From Bryobacterales bacterium (GTDB taxonomy: Bacteria > Acidobacteriota > Terriglobia > Bryobacterales > Bryobacteraceae), in assembly GCA_003142185.1 (NCBI GenBank), contig PLOR01000106.1, forward strand, positions 62,001-126,000: a stretch of DNA of 64,000 bases. Reading direction: 5' to 3'. Positions 35,030 through 44,066 of the stretch are shown here, one piece after another. The notes under the pieces are model-generated. The model searched no databases. It worked only from the letters and a program-made list of their open reading frames with translations, and was not told where the DNA came from. Both the position numbers and the translations under genes were made by a program. Numbering within the stretch: position 1 is the first letter of the stretch; every line of letters begins with the position of its first letter.

Positions 35030-35071
35030 CGGGGCGTAGCGCAGCCTGGTAGCGCACCTGCCTTGGGCGCA
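35030..35071 (+). tRNA. 5' half of tRNA-Pro (anticodon TGG), truncated
   Basis: Acceptor strand CGGGGCG (35030-35036), TA, D-arm GCGC-AGCCTGGTA-GCGC, then anticodon stem CCTGC and loop CTTGGGC with TGG. The descending stem starts GCA and then diverges; the variable loop, T-arm and 3' acceptor strand are missing. No matching 3' half is present elsewhere in the window. The break lies just past the anticodon loop, a usual crossover site for tyrosine integrases. Confidence 0.75.
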
Positions 35072-35407
35072 TCCTGACCCCTTCCAACGGTTCCTTCAGT
35101 TCTCCACACTTCTAATGATTTCAATAAGTTGGGGAATCTGCTTTTCGCTCAAAGCTAACCCCAGCAGCTCCAACGCAAAGAGTTAAGACACGGTTTTGAC
35201 ACGGTACGAACGGCAGAACGTCGATGTTCGGTGTTTTCACCGGCCTGTCGGTCGTTCGAGTTCTCTGAGATCGGCGAGCATGGTCTCCGGCCAGCCGCGT
35301 AGTACATATATATCCGTCTATGCGTATCGTGGGTATACCAGTGGGCATACCGTAGATTGGGCATTCTTGAGTCGATTTCCTCTTGAGGACGGCCCGATGT
35401 AAAACCT
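35072..35407. other. Junction stretch beside the cut tRNA
   Basis: No supported gene. AT content is higher than in the flanks (for example a run of tacatatatatccg near 35305). Leftward frames here have no recognisable product. It probably holds the junction of an integrated element. Confidence 0.4.
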
Positions 35408-36209
35408 TCAAGGCAGGTTTGCCTGTCTGAGCGTTCGACGCACGGCACGAAAAACCTCCTCAAACCGCGGCAAATGGGTCATCTGGTAGGCCAGACGAGC
35501 CGACCAAAGAGCTTTCAGACGGGTCTCCTTCTGGAGAATCGCGTTTTCGATGGTTCTGGCAATCCCGGTCGCGAAACTCCAGTTTTCGGCAGATTGCGTC
35601 GCTCAAATGATCCCAGAGGTCATAGAGATCTCGCCGTTCATTCCGGGCTCGATCCATCAAGGCGATCACTTTCTCGGTTGCGACCTCTTCGAGTGAATAG
35701 ACGCGGACCAATCGGTTCTCGGGAATGTCGGTGAATTCGGCATAACCGCGGTGAACGGCCCGATCCTCGAGTGGAAACATCAAACGCTCGCGGACGGTGA
35801 TGTCCACTTTGACGCCGTTACCGGCAGGCAGCGGGCCAAAGTACGTGAGATAAAACGTGTGACTGTTGGTGTGTTGCTGGCGGTCCTGACGGTCAAACGC
35901 GAACGAGATTCCGGAGCCTTCATGCACTTCTCGGTAAACGGCGTCCAGCCGACGGAGGATTTCTTCGAAAGGTATCTCTTCAAGCAGTGTGAAATCGAGA
36001 TCTTCCGAGAACCGGTAGTCGTCGAAATAGCAACGCTTCAGGGCCGTTCCGCCCTTGAATCCCAGAGCCGGCTTGAGGTCCGACTGCGAAAGCACTGCCA
36101 GGAACCATGCCAGACAGTAGTCGCGTTCGAGCACATCCTCGCGGATGCGGCGCCCGCCGCCGGCTGCCAGGCGGTTCGACAGCAGCGAGATGTTTCGCTG
36201 TGGAATCAC
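35408..36209 (-). pseudogene. abiEii: AbiEii nucleotidyltransferase toxin, frameshifted near its end
   Basis: The gene starts GTG at 36209, one base after the AbiEi stop. The nucleotidyltransferase core is intact: GFKGGTALKRCYFDDYRFSE then DLDF, VDITVRERLMFP and a VATEKVIALMDRARNERRDL helix. At the TTT at 35576-35574 (minus strand) one extra T shifts the frame; the annotated frame then ends at 35460 in a nonsense tail. In the other frame the sequence continues as FATGIARTIENAILQKETRL, KALWSARLAYQM and ends RQANLP at 35408, which is the proper family C-terminus. The catalytic half remains, so a truncated product could still be made. Homopolymer error is an alternative. Confidence 0.8.
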
Positions 36210-36210
36210 T

Positions 36211-37002
36211 TCAGGTCGTGCGGACTCCTTCGAGTTCTTCTGGAGAGATGTTGAGCTGCAGGCGCCAGCGCGCGACGTGCGGACCTTCCCGCGGGAGGAC
36301 TGGATCGAGTGGAAGATAAGTTAACGTCAGAACTCGCCGTAATCTTGCCAACTCCACTTCGGGCGCGATGCCAGATAATTCAAGCAGGTATCCAAGGCGG
36401 CGTGCGACTGCTCCGACGCCCAAACGCAGGGCGTAATCGACGAGCTTGCTTGGTTGCATATCCTGCCGCCGCATCCATAGAGCTTTCGCTACTTCTGTCA
36501 CGCCGCCGCAGTATTCCGGCTGCCGGAGTCCGTCGATCACCGTCCTTTCGAGATCGCTGATTTCCACAGATTCCTGTTTGGTCACCCAGTGTTTGGTCGT
36601 GCCGAAGGAATGGTTCGGCTTGATGAGAACGAACCGGAATTCCGTCCCTTCCAGGGTGCGGTTCGGAATGCGTTTTGTGCTCGATGTGAAGATCACGAAC
36701 TGCGGCTGGGTGACCATGCGGTGGATTTCCATCGCGGAAGCGTGCGAGATGAAATTGGGCGCGTCGCCAGCGAGGCGCCGTGCGACCAGATACGGGTTCC
36801 CCGAGTAGTCAGTAGCGCTTCCCAATTCTGGCGGAACCAACACAAAAACACCACGCTTCAAGTGCGAGACCAGCCCGCGCTGGGCGGCTTTATGAAGGAG
36901 GCTGCTGGCCAGTGCTGGCCGCAATCGTGTGATCTCGACCGCATCCGCCAAAGTGAAGGTGGTTTGTGCGCGATCATAGAGAGCGCTTAGAAGCGACGCC
37001 AT
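36211..37002 (-). CDS. abiEi: AbiEi-type antitoxin / transcriptional regulator
   Basis: A 263-residue protein of the type IV toxin-antitoxin AbiEi family: an N-terminal winged helix (LSALYDRAQTTFTLADAVEI, then SLLHKAAQRGLVSHLKRGVF), a central domain (ISHASAMEIHRMVTQPQFVI, TLEGTEFRFVLIKP) and a C-terminal helical part (DLERTVIDGLRQPEYCGGVT). Family knowledge: AbiEi represses its own operon and opposes AbiEii, a nucleotidyltransferase toxin, giving phage abortive infection. ATG 37002 is the first residue of the winged helix; the start could lie a few codons farther up. It overlaps nothing and is followed one base later by the toxin GTG. Confidence 0.87.
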   Translation of the reverse strand: MASLLSALYDRAQTTFTLADAVEITRLRPALASSLLHKAAQRGLVSHLKRGVFVLVPPELGSATDYSGNPYLVARRLAGDAPNFISHASAMEIHRMVTQPQFVIFTSSTKRIPNRTLEGTEFRFVLIKPNHSFGTTKHWVTKQESVEISDLERTVIDGLRQPEYCGGVTEVAKALWMRRQDMQPSKLVDYALRLGVGAVARRLGYLLELSGIAPEVELARLRRVLTLTYLPLDPVLPREGPHVARWRLQLNISPEELEGVRTT

Positions 37003-37033
37003 CTGGTTGCCGACGGTCTTCCGAGGCTTCTCT

Positions 37034-37125
37034 TTTGTGTTCAATAGATTGCCTGACAAGCGATCTTCCAAGCATAAAGCATAACTTTGTTCTTGTTTTG
37101 TGTCAAGTAGTTTGCCTGCCGGGCG
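37034..37125 (-). promoter_or_regulatory. Paired repeats upstream of abiEi, candidate autoregulatory operator
   Basis: Two imperfect 29-base copies (37034-37062 and 37097-37125), 63 bases apart, share TTTGTGT..CAA, TAG and TTGCCTG; each contains a partial dyad around TTGCCTGACAA. AbiEi proteins are known to bind repeats in their own promoter, and the position fits. Nothing else in 37003-37577 looks like a gene. Confidence 0.45.
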
Positions 37126-37325
37126 AATTATTGCACACAAACAATAACAACGGCTGGTCCGGGATTGGCGTTTGGGGGAATAGGCCCTTCGGTCGGCCCT
37201 GGGGAAACCAGCCGCAAGACCAGGCACACTCTTCGGCGGGCACGTGACCTCGGGACGATCTCTGGCGCACAATCGGCCCACGGATGAGAGTGTCCGCAGG
37301 CCGAGCTTGGTTAAACCCTCGAGTG

Positions 37326-37349
37326 TTTGGCGGCTGACCACCAGTCAGT
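37326..37349 (+). repeat. 24-bp direct repeat, left copy (possible att site)
   Basis: A 24-base block containing CTGACcaccaGTCAG, a small dyad. An exact copy lies at 55962-55985; the sequences diverge immediately outside on both sides. The copies bound 18.6 kb that includes a tyrosine integrase fragment near the right copy. Confidence 0.65.
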
Positions 37350-37577
37350 CTGCGCTTTGCACGGCCCAACCGCTGACGTCCAGCTTGGGAAATTAGTCGG
37401 CGTTTGTCAATAAAAGACTTATGCGTCCAAGGCGTTGATACAAGGCAACCTAACTCACTGATTCCTCGTGACCGCTTCCTGAATCCGTTGTTAATGGAAT
37501 AAATGGAATAATAACTGCCGTCAGGCTCGACAGAAAGATCGACAAGCAGTGACCCCAGCTCGCGCTTCGCACGTCGA

Positions 37578-38495
37578 TCAGGAGCGTGCCGGCGGACAAT
37601 GGGGATCGGGCCACCCCCCGAGCACCGGTTCACGCCCGCAAGCACCGACCAGACGTTTACGCGGGCTGGTTCCATGTCTCAAGGAATCGCCCGCAGGTTC
37701 GAGACCGCCGAAGCCCCCGCTCTGCTGATGTTTCAAGAATGGTAAGGTTTGGAGCCGGGGCAAAACCAATCCGACTCCCGTTCTTGACATGGCCTTCAAC
37801 CGAAAAGAGGTTCCGGCGGGCGGTGAGTCGGGTAGAACGTCTTCGAGAACGTAAGTGTTTGTAGGAACGAAGCGCCGAAAATCGTCGGAATTGTAATATC
37901 CAAGGTACAGGCGCGGCGGCTCCTCGAATGACAGACCGAAAAACAGGCCCTGCCGCCGAAGATCCAAATCCACGAGGAATAATGCTGGTTTCACCGGATC
38001 GCCCCCGATCGGCCCGTTGAAAATGAGAAGTGCAAACCTTCCGGTCTGCTTGTTGATCACTGCGGCCGCGAAATCGGTCTTGCCATCGTGAGCGAAATCG
38101 CCCGTCGCGGTATAGGGATGTGCGCCCGGATTTAATCGAAGCAACTCATCGCAGGCGCAGTCCGCGTCCACCGCGGCGCGATACTCAGGATGCTGCGCCA
38201 GCCAGGCGATGAGCACTTTCTGCTCCGTCCCACCGCGGGAGTGTCCTTGATCGTCGGCGGCCGATGTTTTGACTTCCTTACCACCGCCCCCAATCATTAC
38301 GAGCGTTTTTTTGGCGGGATCGAACCGGAAGGCAAAACCGGCGTTCTTTACGGCGCGGAGGGCAAGGAAACCAACCGCCAGCGTCGCGCAGACCAGGAGG
38401 CCGATCCCGCCGAGAATCCACACCAAAAGCTTGATCTTTCTTGCCGGAGCTGTGCGCGTTCCAGCCGGCAGATCCGGAGGTGTTGGGCTGGACAT
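37578..38495 (-). CDS. Membrane-anchored hypothetical protein
   Basis: A 305-residue protein: proline-rich cytoplasmic start, one membrane helix at about 23-48 (LLVWILGGIGLLVCATLAVG), then an extracytoplasmic domain with GDFAHDGKTDFAAAVIN, which resembles VCBS/FG-GAP calcium-type loops, and NGPIGGDPVKPALFL. The last 50 residues (from about 255) are rich in G/R/P and unlike the rest, so a late frameshift is possible. Opposite strand to the secreted protein that starts at 38581. Function unknown. Confidence 0.55.
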   Translation of the reverse strand: MSSPTPPDLPAGTRTAPARKIKLLVWILGGIGLLVCATLAVGFLALRAVKNAGFAFRFDPAKKTLVMIGGGGKEVKTSAADDQGHSRGGTEQKVLIAWLAQHPEYRAAVDADCACDELLRLNPGAHPYTATGDFAHDGKTDFAAAVINKQTGRFALLIFNGPIGGDPVKPALFLVDLDLRRQGLFFGLSFEEPPRLYLGYYNSDDFRRFVPTNTYVLEDVLPDSPPAGTSFRLKAMSRTGVGLVLPRLQTLPFLKHQQSGGFGGLEPAGDSLRHGTSPRKRLVGACGREPVLGGWPDPHCPPARS

Positions 38496-38580
38496 GACGA
38501 GTTCATCCCCCTGCGCCCCATCCTAGCGGATAATCGCCGCTCATGCGGCACGGAGCTTCCAGAGATATACTTATTTCAAC

Positions 38581-39390
38581 ATGAAAAATTGCGTGTTTCC
38601 AGCAAGCTGTTTAGCCGGCTTGAGTTTCCTGCTGGCTGGATTCGCAAGAGAGACGCAAGCGGCGCCGAGTTCGGAGTATCCGACGCCCAGAGTTCGTGAA
38701 GAACAGAAGGTTATGGTGGACGGAGTCAGCGAGACCTGGCGTCTGCAGTGGATGACCAACCCCAAGCCAGAATGCGAACCGAACCAGGACTCTCTGTACT
38801 GTCAATGCACCGGTTTCGCCTACGGCGAGGCTGGCGAACTCGATCTTGTTCGCCTGCGCAATGGTGTCGAGATCGATCGATTACATCTGACGCCACTGTT
38901 CGCCGGCGGACCATTCCCCAGCGAGAGCGCCGTCATCCGGCGGTGGGAAATTGACTACGACAAAGACCCCAAGGATTCGCAGCGTCAGGATTTCCCGCTT
39001 CTTGTCGGCAAGCGCCCGACAGTCCAGGTGATGGAGTTTTGCGATTATGACCACACCGGTTCGAAAAATGAATTCTACTTGCAGAGTGGGGCTGTTGCTT
39101 GCCACACCGAGGGCTTCGTGGTTGGTGTCTCCAAGAGGAACCCGCGGCTTCACGTGCTCGGCACCGCTTCATCCCCGGGTAAACCACTCTATCTGAGTTA
39201 TGGGGAGTGGGAGGCGCTGCGTGGCGCATCTGGTCCTGTCGAAGTTGTGGACTGGATGTGCGGCTCTCATGGCGCTGAGACCGAAACTACTGTGCGGCTC
39301 CGTTGGACGGCTGACGGTATCACAGGAAGCTGGTGCCACTACACCTGCCCTCCTGACCGCAAGCTAATCGACGAAGAACCCATAAAGTAA
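38581..39390 (+). CDS. Secreted hypothetical protein
   Basis: A 269-residue protein with signal peptide (MKNCVFPASCLAGLSFLLAG). The mature part has eight cysteines, suggesting disulfides, and reads as a beta-rich domain (DLVRLRNGVEIDRLHLTPLF, VQVMEFCDYDHTGSKNEFYL). No family recognised. Its promoter must lie in the 85 bases shared with the divergent membrane protein gene. Its stop overlaps the edge of the fragment that follows on the other strand. Confidence 0.6.
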   Translation: MKNCVFPASCLAGLSFLLAGFARETQAAPSSEYPTPRVREEQKVMVDGVSETWRLQWMTNPKPECEPNQDSLYCQCTGFAYGEAGELDLVRLRNGVEIDRLHLTPLFAGGPFPSESAVIRRWEIDYDKDPKDSQRQDFPLLVGKRPTVQVMEFCDYDHTGSKNEFYLQSGAVACHTEGFVVGVSKRNPRLHVLGTASSPGKPLYLSYGEWEALRGASGPVEVVDWMCGSHGAETETTVRLRWTADGITGSWCHYTCPPDRKLIDEEPIK

Positions 39391-39927
39391 TTGGGGTTGC
39401 GCCGAAACCCGCAACGGAATCCTCGTCGCCGTGAGCGTGACGACGGTTCCTGCGGCGAAGCTCAGGCAACCTGAGCCGCTGCCCGTGCCCTGCGTCGTAC
39501 TCCCATCTCCGTAAGTGCCTGTGGCGGCCAACTGCAACGTTTTCCCCGCTTGCATCGTGGAGTTACCCGGAGTTAGTGCAAGCGATACCAGAGTTGCCCC
39601 GGCGCTTGCGGAAGCTGTCACAGAGAGATTGTCAAAGTAGATCGAATCCGTCCCACCAAGCGGGCTTCCACCCTGAGCGTCGAATGCCTATAACCCAAGC
39701 GTAGTACAGGTCGAAGAGAAAGGGGCATCTTGAAGAACCGGGGCGCCGTTGTAAAAGCCGCTCACCGTATCGTTGATCAAATGAACTTGGAGTTTGTAAT
39801 TATTCCACACGCCGCGCGTGATGGATACTCCTGCAGGGTGGTCGGTCCCCATAATGAAGATGTGAATTTGGCCGCACCGCGGGTCGATCGCTACCGATCT
39901 GGCTGGGTGCGTGCCCACTGTCCCCAA
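39364..39927 (-). pseudogene. Fragment of a secreted LamG/Ig-repeat protein fused to an InlB-like repeat
   Basis: A single leftward frame reads RGVWNNYKLQVHLINDTVSG, FYNGAPVLQDAPF (LamG-like), meets a TAG near 39690, continues as FDAQGGSPLGGTDSIYFDNL, then a Big_2-type Ig start (LVSLALTPGNSTMQAGKTLQ), and jumps into CLSFAAGTVVTLTAT, copied from the InlB-type repeats of the neighbouring subtilase (39429-39481 matches 41805-41850). Upstream, a 14-base tandem duplication (cccaactggtcgct twice, around 39925-39952) breaks the frame again. A decayed gene patched by recombination. Confidence 0.6.
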
Positions 39928-40058
39928 CTGGTCGCTCCCAACTGGTCGCTATGGTCTTCGGCCTCGCAAGCGCAGCCGGTGTGCATGGTCCGCAGAGGTA
40001 ACACGGCCTCTTCCAAAATTGATATGAAGGCCCGCTCCCCACATCAGCGCAGGCGCCA

Positions 40059-43000
40059 TCACTGCTGGGTCGCGCTGCAAGTTTCGGTTACGGTTCCACC
40101 TGTGCAAGAGGGCACGGGCGGGGGGATACACGAGATGGCAAAAGTGGCCGAGGTGCTGGTCACCGCTGCCACATTACACGAAAAGGATACACAACCGGCC
40201 GCACCTAAGGCGGCATCCTCAATGGCGCACACCTGCGAAGTGAATTGCGAAAGCGAGGTTCCTGGCACCAGCGTAAAGCCGAATGTCCCTTGGGTCGAAA
40301 CTCCGGGAGCTGTGGCGCAGAATCCAGTCTCCGGGTCGCAGCACGTTGTCGCGGAGACCTGAGCGGCACAGGCCCCCGAGTACGTCCCAGGCGATGGCAG
40401 AGTCGACGGCGGGGACTGGATCACCGCAACCACCTGATCCGGGGTGGGGAGTGTCGGTAGGCCATTCACGATCGGGCCGGCCGTCATGATCGCCTGTACG
40501 ATCTGCGCCGTGGTCAGATTGGGGAAACGCTGCGCCAGTTGGGCTGCGAGGTTCGCGACTTGCGGCGCGGCGAAGGAGGTGCCATTCGCCAGGCAGCCCC
40601 CAGTCTGCGGGATCACCACGCCGAGACCGGGCGCGTAGAGCATCGCGGCTGGATTGCTGGAATGGTTGTACCCAAGATACGGCTGGCTGCCTGCTCCAGT
40701 GGCTCCCACAATCAACATATGAGGAAACGCATTCGGAAGAAGCGTCTGGATGAGGCCGGTCTCATACGTCAGATCAAGGCCCGAGTTGCCGGAGGAGACC
40801 ACCACCAGCGTATTGTCCCGCAAACTGGCCGGCATAAACTCCAGCGCGCCGGCGATGCCCACCAGGAACGAAAACTCATCGGTCTTCCAAGAAGCGTACC
40901 CTGCGCCTGGGACCCATGTGGATGTGGCGCTGTTCCATACCGCCGAGCATTGAGGGTATTGTGGGTCATTCGGATGGGTCTCGCAAATACTTCTATCTAT
41001 TCCATCATTCGGCTGGCCACCCGCTTGCAGCGACACGTTCACCACGAGTTTTTGCCCGCGATCCAAGGCACCCTGGGCTGCTCGCGCCAGGCCGAATCCG
41101 ATGTCCGAGCTGTGCGCCAGCGCGTTCAACCCCTCGTCCAGAGCCACTTGGTTCGTGCCCTGCTGGAGTTCCGAGATGTCATAGCCGGTCGCGGTCAGCC
41201 CGCCCGCTTCCAAAAGGGTATTCACTGCTGCGCCATGAGACTGGCCGCAAACTTGATGTCCCACCGGTTGGAAATTGTCGAATTGTGCGATCAGACCGTT
41301 TGGAATCAGAGGTATCAGAGAGGTGGCGCCCGAGAGGTCTACAGCAGGAGCTTGTGAGCCGGTCGCAGGAACGTCCGGCCCCACAAATATCACCGCCGGA
41401 TTGTTCTCGACCGCCGCAATGAACGTGGCCTCGGCACCAACTGTCACCCGAACCCAGTACAGGCCAGAGGTAGGGATCTGCGCGATGATCGAGCCATTAT
41501 GCGCTGCGACCAGTGCGGTCGCAGCGCTGACATCCATCTGGTTCGGCGCTACGAAAAGGAAGATCTGGCCCGGATGCGCATGGCTCGTGATGGTCTGGCC
41601 TGCTTGATTCGTGTAGACAACAGGTCCGGGCAGCGGATACGGTCCGGGAAAACTGAAAGCGCCCGCGAGCTGCGGGGTTATGTCCACCGTCGGGTCAAAC
41701 GTGGCGGTAACCGCCTGGCTGGAGTTCATCGTCACCGTGCAACTACCCGTCCCCGAGCACGCGCCGGACCACCCGGCAAACGTGGAGCTGGTGTTCGGCG
41801 TCGCCGTGAGCGTGACCGTCGTTCCTGCGGCGAAGCTCAGGCAACCTGAGCCACACGAAGTCCCTGTAGGAGAAGAACTGACTGTGCCGCTGCCGGTGCC
41901 CGACGTCGTTATGGTCAGGGTTGGATTAACAGTAACGGTCAGGTTGAACGCGGCGGTAACCGCCTGGTTGGAGTTCATCGACACGGTGCAACTGCCCGTC
42001 CCCGAGCACGCGCCGGACCATCCAGCGAATGTGGAGCCGGTGTTCGGCGCCGCCGTAAGCGCAACGACTGTTCCCGCAGCGAAGCTCAGGCAACCTGAGC
42101 CGCACGAAGTCCCTGCCGGAGACGGACTGACTGTGCCGCTGCCAGTGCCCGACGTCGTTATGGTCAGGGTTGGATTAACAGTAACGGTCAGGTTGAATGC
42201 GGCGGTAACCGCCTGGTTGGCGTTCATCGTCACCGTGCAATTGCCCGTTCCCGAGCACGCGCCGGACCAGCCGGCGAATGTCGACCCGGCGTTCGGTGTT
42301 GCGATCAGTGTGACCACGGTTCCCGCCGCGTAAGACGGACCTGGCGGACTCGCGGAGATGGACCCGCTCCCGCTCCCCGCGGTAGCCGCGGTCAAAGTGA
42401 ATTGCTGTGCGCCGCCCGATTGCACCACAATGTCGGCCGTCGTCGAGTTGCCGCCGTTGGAAAGCACGAGCGGGGCCGCACTGGCACTGACCGCGTTCGC
42501 CGGCACCTGGACATTCACCTGGTAGAGCCCCACAAAACCCGGCGCCAAGCCCGAATAGGGGACGTACGCCGAAAGTCCCTCGATCGTCACTGTCGAGTTT
42601 TGAGCCGTGTAGGCGAGCGGACTAAATGGCCCCGGAGCGCCGGTGGGCGGTTCGTTTGTCACCATCCCCAGGCCGGTGCAGTAAATGCGCAGATACTCTC
42701 CTGGTACAGCGGGCCTGGCGGAAGTTACAAGGGTGCTATCGGCATCATGCGTGATGACGAAAATCCCAGGCGCGGTAATAGCCAGAGCCGCGGCAACCAC
42801 ATTGGACGGCACGTCGTTCGAAAACACCTTGACCGTAAGATCAGTCGTAAACAGCCCGGTGACCTCCCAAGGAACCTGGGCGTTGATCTGAGAGGGGGAG
42901 ACGTAAAACAGCGGAGCTGCGATTCCATTAATCAGAACCTGGGTACTCTGCAGCGTGGTAGGGAGCGAAGCCGTCGTCGCCTGCGCGGTTCCACTGGCAA

Positions 43001-43526
43001 GAACGGTGCCAAAGATGGAAACGATGGAACCCGGGGCTACGGGACCGGGCTTGAAGCTGGCGCCATCCACAACACCACCGGCTGAGATGGTAGGGCCGCT
43101 CACCGCCGGGGTGCTGACGCTGAACGATACCGAAAAGAGAAGCTGACCGTTATCGTACACGCGAGCCTGCCAGGAACCGAGCTGGCTGGCGGGGAGATTA
43201 CTGATGCTCAAGCTAGCCCCAGTGAAGCAAAAGTTGCCAGGACTCGAGTTCCAATTGGAGGCGGCGACAACCGTGCCGTCGGGCGCCAGCCAGTTGTTGG
43301 TGAGCGTATCGCTCGTTGTAACTATGGCCTCGAAATAGAGGTAGACCGTGTTGTCCGTGGTCAAGAATGAGGTTGCTGGAGTTGGCCGTACGCAACCCGT
43401 GGAAGGCGGAGCCTGAGTCGTGACAACCTGGTTGCTGAAGGTCGCCTGTGCCAGCGCCGGGGCCCCAGCCAGAAACAGACAAACCGCCGCAGCCCAAAGC
43501 AGCTTGGCACTAGAGCTGATTTTCAT
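40059..43526 (-). CDS. Secreted subtilisin-like protease with TIGR03437 and InlB-type repeats
   Basis: A 1155-residue protein. Signal peptide (about 1-27), an Ig-like N-terminal domain, a TIGR03437-type domain (about 150-375: GGVVDGASFKPGPVAPGSIV, INAQVPWEV), three nearly identical InlB/Flg_new-like repeats of about 82 residues (about 380-620; FAGWSGACSGTG in each), and a peptidase S8 domain. The triad is D750 (LIAQFDNFQ), H764 (CGQSHGAAV) and S984 (NGTSFAAPQVA), with oxyanion N in VVSSGNSG. The D-H spacing of 14 is shorter than in most subtilases. A cysteine-rich tail (about 1070-1155) ends it. Probably cell-surface and processed. Preceded by a small lipoprotein-like gene overlapping its start. 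Confidence 0.88.
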   Translation of the reverse strand: MKISSSAKLLWAAAVCLFLAGAPALAQATFSNQVVTTQAPPSTGCVRPTPATSFLTTDNTVYLYFEAIVTTSDTLTNNWLAPDGTVVAASNWNSSPGNFCFTGASLSISNLPASQLGSWQARVYDNGQLLFSVSFSVSTPAVSGPTISAGGVVDGASFKPGPVAPGSIVSIFGTVLASGTAQATTASLPTTLQSTQVLINGIAAPLFYVSPSQINAQVPWEVTGLFTTDLTVKVFSNDVPSNVVAAALAITAPGIFVITHDADSTLVTSARPAVPGEYLRIYCTGLGMVTNEPPTGAPGPFSPLAYTAQNSTVTIEGLSAYVPYSGLAPGFVGLYQVNVQVPANAVSASAAPLVLSNGGNSTTADIVVQSGGAQQFTLTAATAGSGSGSISASPPGPSYAAGTVVTLIATPNAGSTFAGWSGACSGTGNCTVTMNANQAVTAAFNLTVTVNPTLTITTSGTGSGTVSPSPAGTSCGSGCLSFAAGTVVALTAAPNTGSTFAGWSGACSGTGSCTVSMNSNQAVTAAFNLTVTVNPTLTITTSGTGSGTVSSSPTGTSCGSGCLSFAAGTTVTLTATPNTSSTFAGWSGACSGTGSCTVTMNSSQAVTATFDPTVDITPQLAGAFSFPGPYPLPGPVVYTNQAGQTITSHAHPGQIFLFVAPNQMDVSAATALVAAHNGSIIAQIPTSGLYWVRVTVGAEATFIAAVENNPAVIFVGPDVPATGSQAPAVDLSGATSLIPLIPNGLIAQFDNFQPVGHQVCGQSHGAAVNTLLEAGGLTATGYDISELQQGTNQVALDEGLNALAHSSDIGFGLARAAQGALDRGQKLVVNVSLQAGGQPNDGIDRSICETHPNDPQYPQCSAVWNSATSTWVPGAGYASWKTDEFSFLVGIAGALEFMPASLRDNTLVVVSSGNSGLDLTYETGLIQTLLPNAFPHMLIVGATGAGSQPYLGYNHSSNPAAMLYAPGLGVVIPQTGGCLANGTSFAAPQVANLAAQLAQRFPNLTTAQIVQAIMTAGPIVNGLPTLPTPDQVVAVIQSPPSTLPSPGTYSGACAAQVSATTCCDPETGFCATAPGVSTQGTFGFTLVPGTSLSQFTSQVCAIEDAALGAAGCVSFSCNVAAVTSTSATFAISCIPPPVPSCTGGTVTETCSATQQ
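41690..42400 (-). repeat. Three in-frame DNA repeats of about 246 bp in the subtilase gene
   Basis: Each unit codes about 82 residues including TSCGSGCLSFAAGT and FAGWSGACSGTGSCTV. Near-identity at the DNA level means recent duplication, and a 50-base piece of the unit has been copied to 39429-39481. Confidence 0.75.
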
Positions 43527-43827
43527 TTGTTCTCCCTAGGTCGTGTCCCTTTGCCCGTAAGAACTCCGTCATTCCCAACACGGCGGAGGCTGACGCCTCC
43601 TCAGTCTTCTGCAGGACCACCTTCTGCTGCGCCGGGGACTGCGGAGGGGCCGCGCTGGGAGCCATGTAAAACTCCTTCAGGGCTGCGCTGACCACCTGCT
43701 CCGCCTCGGGTGCGGGTCCCCCCGCGGCGCTTCTCGCGGCAGTGTCGCAGGAAGCCAGGTTGCAGGCGACCATCGAGACAACGGGTACACCACAAGAACG
43801 CCTCCACATATTGGAGCGTACATCCAC
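43510..43827 (-). CDS. Small lipoprotein-like protein before the subtilase
   Basis: About 105 residues with a possible lipobox (VSMVAC) after a basic start (MWRRSCGVP from an internal ATG), then a soluble helix-rich part (EQVVSAALKEFYMAPSAAPP, EEASASAVLGMTEFLR). Its stop overlaps the subtilase start by 17 bases. Family unknown; codon use is ordinary. It could be a chaperone-like partner, but that is a guess. Confidence 0.35.
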   Translation of the reverse strand: MDVRSNMWRRSCGVPVVSMVACNLASCDTAARSAAGGPAPEAEQVVSAALKEFYMAPSAAPPQSPAQQKVVLQKTEEASASAVLGMTEFLRAKGHDLGRTNENQL

Positions 43828-44066
43828 ATTGGATTTCTGAACAGAGATTTTTCACAGTTTGACGCAAATTTCGGCACAGCATAGGACTGAGAGGTCCTTA
43901 TATCCCATTTTATAGCTTCGCAATGGGCAGTTTGCCGAAAAACACCACACCGTGCCGGCCCGCCGAAGCACGCCCAGCGTGGAGGTTGCGCCTTCGCGGC
44001 GATCTCGCAAGCGCGCGCGGACATCGGAGACCGGCAGAACGCCAGTTTGAGTCGGGTTTTCCGACA

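Noticed and set aside
41690-42400. Regular DNA repeats as a possible CRISPR array
   Set aside because: Units are 246 bp, in frame and coding for InlB-like domains.
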